Shown here: positions 41,987 through 44,458 of the stretch, one piece after another | Layout of the letters: each line of letters begins with the position of its first letter | How positions within the stretch are numbered: position 1 is the first letter of the stretch | Source of the DNA: Planctomycetota bacterium | Lineage (GTDB): Bacteria; Planctomycetota; Planctomycetia; Gemmatales; Gemmataceae | Length of the DNA: 44,458 nucleotides | Assembly: GCA_016873095.1 (NCBI GenBank) | Contig: VGYC01000041.1 | Span: 1 to 44,458, forward strand | Direction of reading: 5' to 3' | Notes under the pieces: generated by a model | What the model was told of the DNA's origin: nothing | What the model saw: the letters and a program-made list of their open reading frames with translations, nothing else | Database searches by the model: none | Position numbers and translations under genes: made by a program

Positions 41987-44308
41987 ATGATTCGCTATAC
42001 CTCATCTGTCTTGTGCGCTGCGATCCTGCTCGGGAATGCACGAGCCGATATCGTCCGACTCACGGATCTCGAGAAGGAAGCCGAGAAAGCGCTGCCGCCG
42101 GTGGCCGTGTTCTATCGCACGATCCTCAAGTCCGCGGCAAGGCCGGACGCCAGCGTGCCTGCGGCACGACAGGGACTTGACCTTGTCGAGGCGCTGCTCA
42201 AGGACAAGAAGGTTTCCAGCAGCGTGGCGCTGCCCGCGGCCGAACGCGCGTTGCTCGCCCTCGCCTGGATCGTGCGCATGAACGCCCCGGATGATGGCGA
42301 TCTCCAGCGCCGCCTCGACGACAAGTTGCTCGACATTCGCCAGCGGCGGCTCGGAGTCCTGGCCGAAGAAGCCAAACATGCCAACGCCTGGCAAGAAGCG
42401 CTGGCCTTCGCCGACAGTTTGCTCGACCAGTATCCGCGGAGCCTGGCGGTTGGCAAGCAGGTTCGTCGCCTCTGGGCGGACGTGGCGCTGAGCGAAGCGG
42501 ACCCGCACAAGGCTCGGCAGCTGTGGCTGCGTGCGCAGCAGCGATTCCTCGACAGCCCGGAGATGCGCCCGGTGCAAGAGATGCTGCAAAAGCAAGCGCG
42601 ACAATGGCTCGACGAGACTGCCAAGCTCGACAACGGCCCAGCACTGGAGAAGCTGTCGCAAGCGTTCAAGCTCTGGCCGCGGCTTTCCGGTCTGCGCGAT
42701 GCCCGGCGGCGCCGCGAGAAAAGGTACGTTGTCGTTCAGGTCGGCGTGCGGCAATTGCCGGAGTTTCTCTCGCCGGCCACGGCCGTGAACGATGCCGAGA
42801 AACTGGCTCTCGACCTGATCTACGAGGGGCTCGTGCAGCCGACCCACAGCAATGAAACTCTGCAAACGCACGAGGCACGGCTGGCAGCGCGCCTGCCCGA
42901 GTCTCGGCCCTTGCACCGGCGCTTCACGCTCCGCCGCGACGCCTACTGGTCCAGCGGCGAGCGCGTCATCCCCGCGGATGTCCGTCATTCCATTCAGCTG
43001 GCGACCGATGCCAAGGTGCCCGGACGCACTTCAAGCTGGCTGGATGTTTTCGACGTCCCCGAAGTCGATGGCGCCTCCTTCACACTTGACTTCCGCATGA
43101 AGCAGGGTCTCTTCGATCCACTGGCACTGCTGTCGTTCAAGGTGTTGCCTCAATCGTTTCGCGACAAGCCGCTCAACCGCGGCGACGATCTCGAGTTTGC
43201 CAGGTCGCCGGTGGGCAGCGGCCCATTCATCTACCAGGGGCGCCGAGAGATTGACGGACGCTCCTGCGCGGTGTTCTCCGCCAATCCCAGCCATGTTCGT
43301 GGCGACCGTCCTGACGAGCCGCGCATCGACGAGATTCGCATGTTCGCCTGGAAGGATGCGAAAGACCTCGCGGCAACCGAGCGCGGCGCCCTGTTGCTGG
43401 ATGTGCCAATGACTGATTTGGCCGCGGTCGCAAAACTCGGAACGCATCAGGTGCGGACCTTACGACCCCGGCGCGTGCACTTCCTGGCCGTCAATCACCG
43501 CGTTGCGACGCTGGCGGACGATTCGTTGCGGCGCGGGCTGGCCCATGCCATCGACCGCGAAGGTCTTTTGCGACGTCATTTTCGCGGCAGGTACATGGAT
43601 GTGAACCTGCTGGCGCCGCTGGGGGCAGCGCTCGCCTTACCGCTCGTGAGTCTGCCGCCCCGGCATGCGGATCTGCACCGGGCACTGAGTGGTCCGTACC
43701 CGCCCGATTCCTGGGCAAGTCCGCCCGGCGTGCGCGATCTTCTCGACGCCAACCTCGCCAGATCGCTTTTTCGGCAGATGCCGAAGGACCGAACAATCAA
43801 GCTGAGCCTGAAACATGCGGATGATGACCCGCGTCTGGGCCCAGCCTTGCGCGACCTGGCCCGGCAGGTCGAGAGCGCTGCCGCCGAAGGCGGCGTGAAT
43901 CTGCGCATCGCGATGCTGGCCATGCCGGCGCGGGCCTTGAAGAGCGCTATCGACCGCCGCGACTTCGAACTGGCTTACTGTCATTGGGACTACGAGTCGG
44001 TGAACTACTGGCTGTGGCCGCTGTTCGATCCGCAAGCCGCCGCCGTGCAGCCGGGCGGTAGCAACTATCTCGGCTACGACAACGACGCCATCCTGCAAAA
44101 CCTGTTTCGCGCCGCACTGGGTCACCGGCAATTCACGGCGCTGCAGTCGGCGACACACGACATACACGCCCGGCTCACGTTGAAGATGCCGCTCATCCCC
44201 CTGTGGCAACTCGACGTGCACGCGGCCGTTCCGACCGGAATCACGACGGGCGTCATCGACCCATTGCGTGTATTCGCCGATGTCGGGCGCTGGCAGCGCA
44301 AACCCTGA
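41987..44308 (+). CDS. Family-5 solute-binding-like protein with N-terminal helical extension
   Basis: The 773-residue protein has a short signal peptide (about 1-21, ending ARA). Residues 22-240 are helical and TPR-like (EALAFADSLLDQYPRSLAVGKQV, ARQLWLRAQQRF). The family-5 ABC solute-binding domain (oligopeptide/dipeptide type) takes the rest from about residue 250: FTLRRDAYWSSGERVIPADVRHSIQL, SPVGSGPFIYQG, DSLRRGLAHAIDREGLLRRHF, and YCHWDYESVNYWLWPLF near the end. There is no permease or ATPase gene downstream within the window. It may bind a ligand for sensing rather than for transport. Confidence 0.85.
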   Translation: MIRYTSSVLCAAILLGNARADIVRLTDLEKEAEKALPPVAVFYRTILKSAARPDASVPAARQGLDLVEALLKDKKVSSSVALPAAERALLALAWIVRMNAPDDGDLQRRLDDKLLDIRQRRLGVLAEEAKHANAWQEALAFADSLLDQYPRSLAVGKQVRRLWADVALSEADPHKARQLWLRAQQRFLDSPEMRPVQEMLQKQARQWLDETAKLDNGPALEKLSQAFKLWPRLSGLRDARRRREKRYVVVQVGVRQLPEFLSPATAVNDAEKLALDLIYEGLVQPTHSNETLQTHEARLAARLPESRPLHRRFTLRRDAYWSSGERVIPADVRHSIQLATDAKVPGRTSSWLDVFDVPEVDGASFTLDFRMKQGLFDPLALLSFKVLPQSFRDKPLNRGDDLEFARSPVGSGPFIYQGRREIDGRSCAVFSANPSHVRGDRPDEPRIDEIRMFAWKDAKDLAATERGALLLDVPMTDLAAVAKLGTHQVRTLRPRRVHFLAVNHRVATLADDSLRRGLAHAIDREGLLRRHFRGRYMDVNLLAPLGAALALPLVSLPPRHADLHRALSGPYPPDSWASPPGVRDLLDANLARSLFRQMPKDRTIKLSLKHADDDPRLGPALRDLARQVESAAAEGGVNLRIAMLAMPARALKSAIDRRDFELAYCHWDYESVNYWLWPLFDPQAAAVQPGGSNYLGYDNDAILQNLFRAALGHRQFTALQSATHDIHARLTLKMPLIPLWQLDVHAAVPTGITTGVIDPLRVFADVGRWQRKP

Positions 44309-44458
44309 GCGGTCGACGTTTGTTCCTGCCAGGCTGCCAGGGTAATCTGGCGAGCCAGTTGCGTTGCTGGGCCGGCGGGGGGGGGCAGGCGCGGGGCCGC
44401 GGGGTGACGGGATGACGCGACGCGGGCGCGGAGAGGCCGGGCACGCGATGCGGACGGG
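44309..44458. other. Window end, G-rich sequence, no gene
   Basis: No gene is seen. The stretch contains a run of nine G residues (44377-44385) in very G-rich sequence that could form a G-quadruplex or cause assembly breaks. The window may end here because a contig ends. Confidence 0.4.

Overview
The window is high-GC bacterial DNA whose gene content points to the phylum Planctomycetes, probably a Gemmata-like lineage. The evidence is the co-occurrence of a DUF1559 pseudopilin-like protein, a DUF1501 protein beside a DUF1549/DUF1553 protein, a VIT-VWA protein, a twin-arginine sugar-phosphate isomerase-like protein, a zinc-ribbon membrane protein next to an ECF sigma factor, and many small secreted proteins of unknown function. 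I found no rRNA, tRNA, CRISPR array, insertion sequence or phage gene.

Layout. 0-3 kb: a zinc-ribbon membrane protein divergent from an ECF sigma factor and its putative membrane anti-sigma partner, closed by a terminator. 3-7 kb: a secreted VIT-VWA protein converging on a GT4 glycosyltransferase. 6.8-10.7 kb: a Tat-exported TIM-barrel isomerase, a ferredoxin-NADP reductase-like flavoprotein, a divergent Ser/Thr kinase and accA. 10.8-14 kb: a 1050-residue polytopic TPR protein on the minus strand. 14-17 kb: a DUF1559 protein, a lipoprotein and a membrane TPR protein. 17-20.4 kb: a VOC protein overlapping a Gfo/Idh/MocA oxidoreductase, then a class-III aminotransferase. 20.4-27 kb: a probable metal-handling block made of an ABC-3 permease, a UPF0718 permease, two DUF1980-like membrane proteins with His-rich linkers, and two paralogous exported proteins whose predicted mature N-termini are CxxC. 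27.2-30 kb: a frameshifted retropepsin-like gene with its small partner, pepA, and a small membrane protein. 29.9-35.8 kb (minus): a DUF1501 / DUF1549-DUF1553 / alpha-toroid / beta-propeller operon. 36-40.7 kb: secreted proteins, an SDR flanked by two related secreted proteins, and a cytochrome P450. 40.9-44.3 kb: a class I mannose-6-phosphate isomerase and a large family-5 solute-binding-like protein.

The strongest candidate for an undescribed system is the 20.4-27 kb block. The UPF0718 permease and DUF1980 pair is a known gene pairing, but here the DUF1980 gene is duplicated, one copy carries 31 histidines in 71 residues, and two exported CxxC paralogues follow. A second window-wide signal is a TANNNT hexamer exactly six bases before the ATG of five genes, which suggests leaderless transcription. 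Two short dispersed elements also recur: a GTTTCGCG/CGCGAAAC palindrome in intergenic DNA, and a 16-base GC-rich word present three times, twice inside signal-peptide coding sequence.
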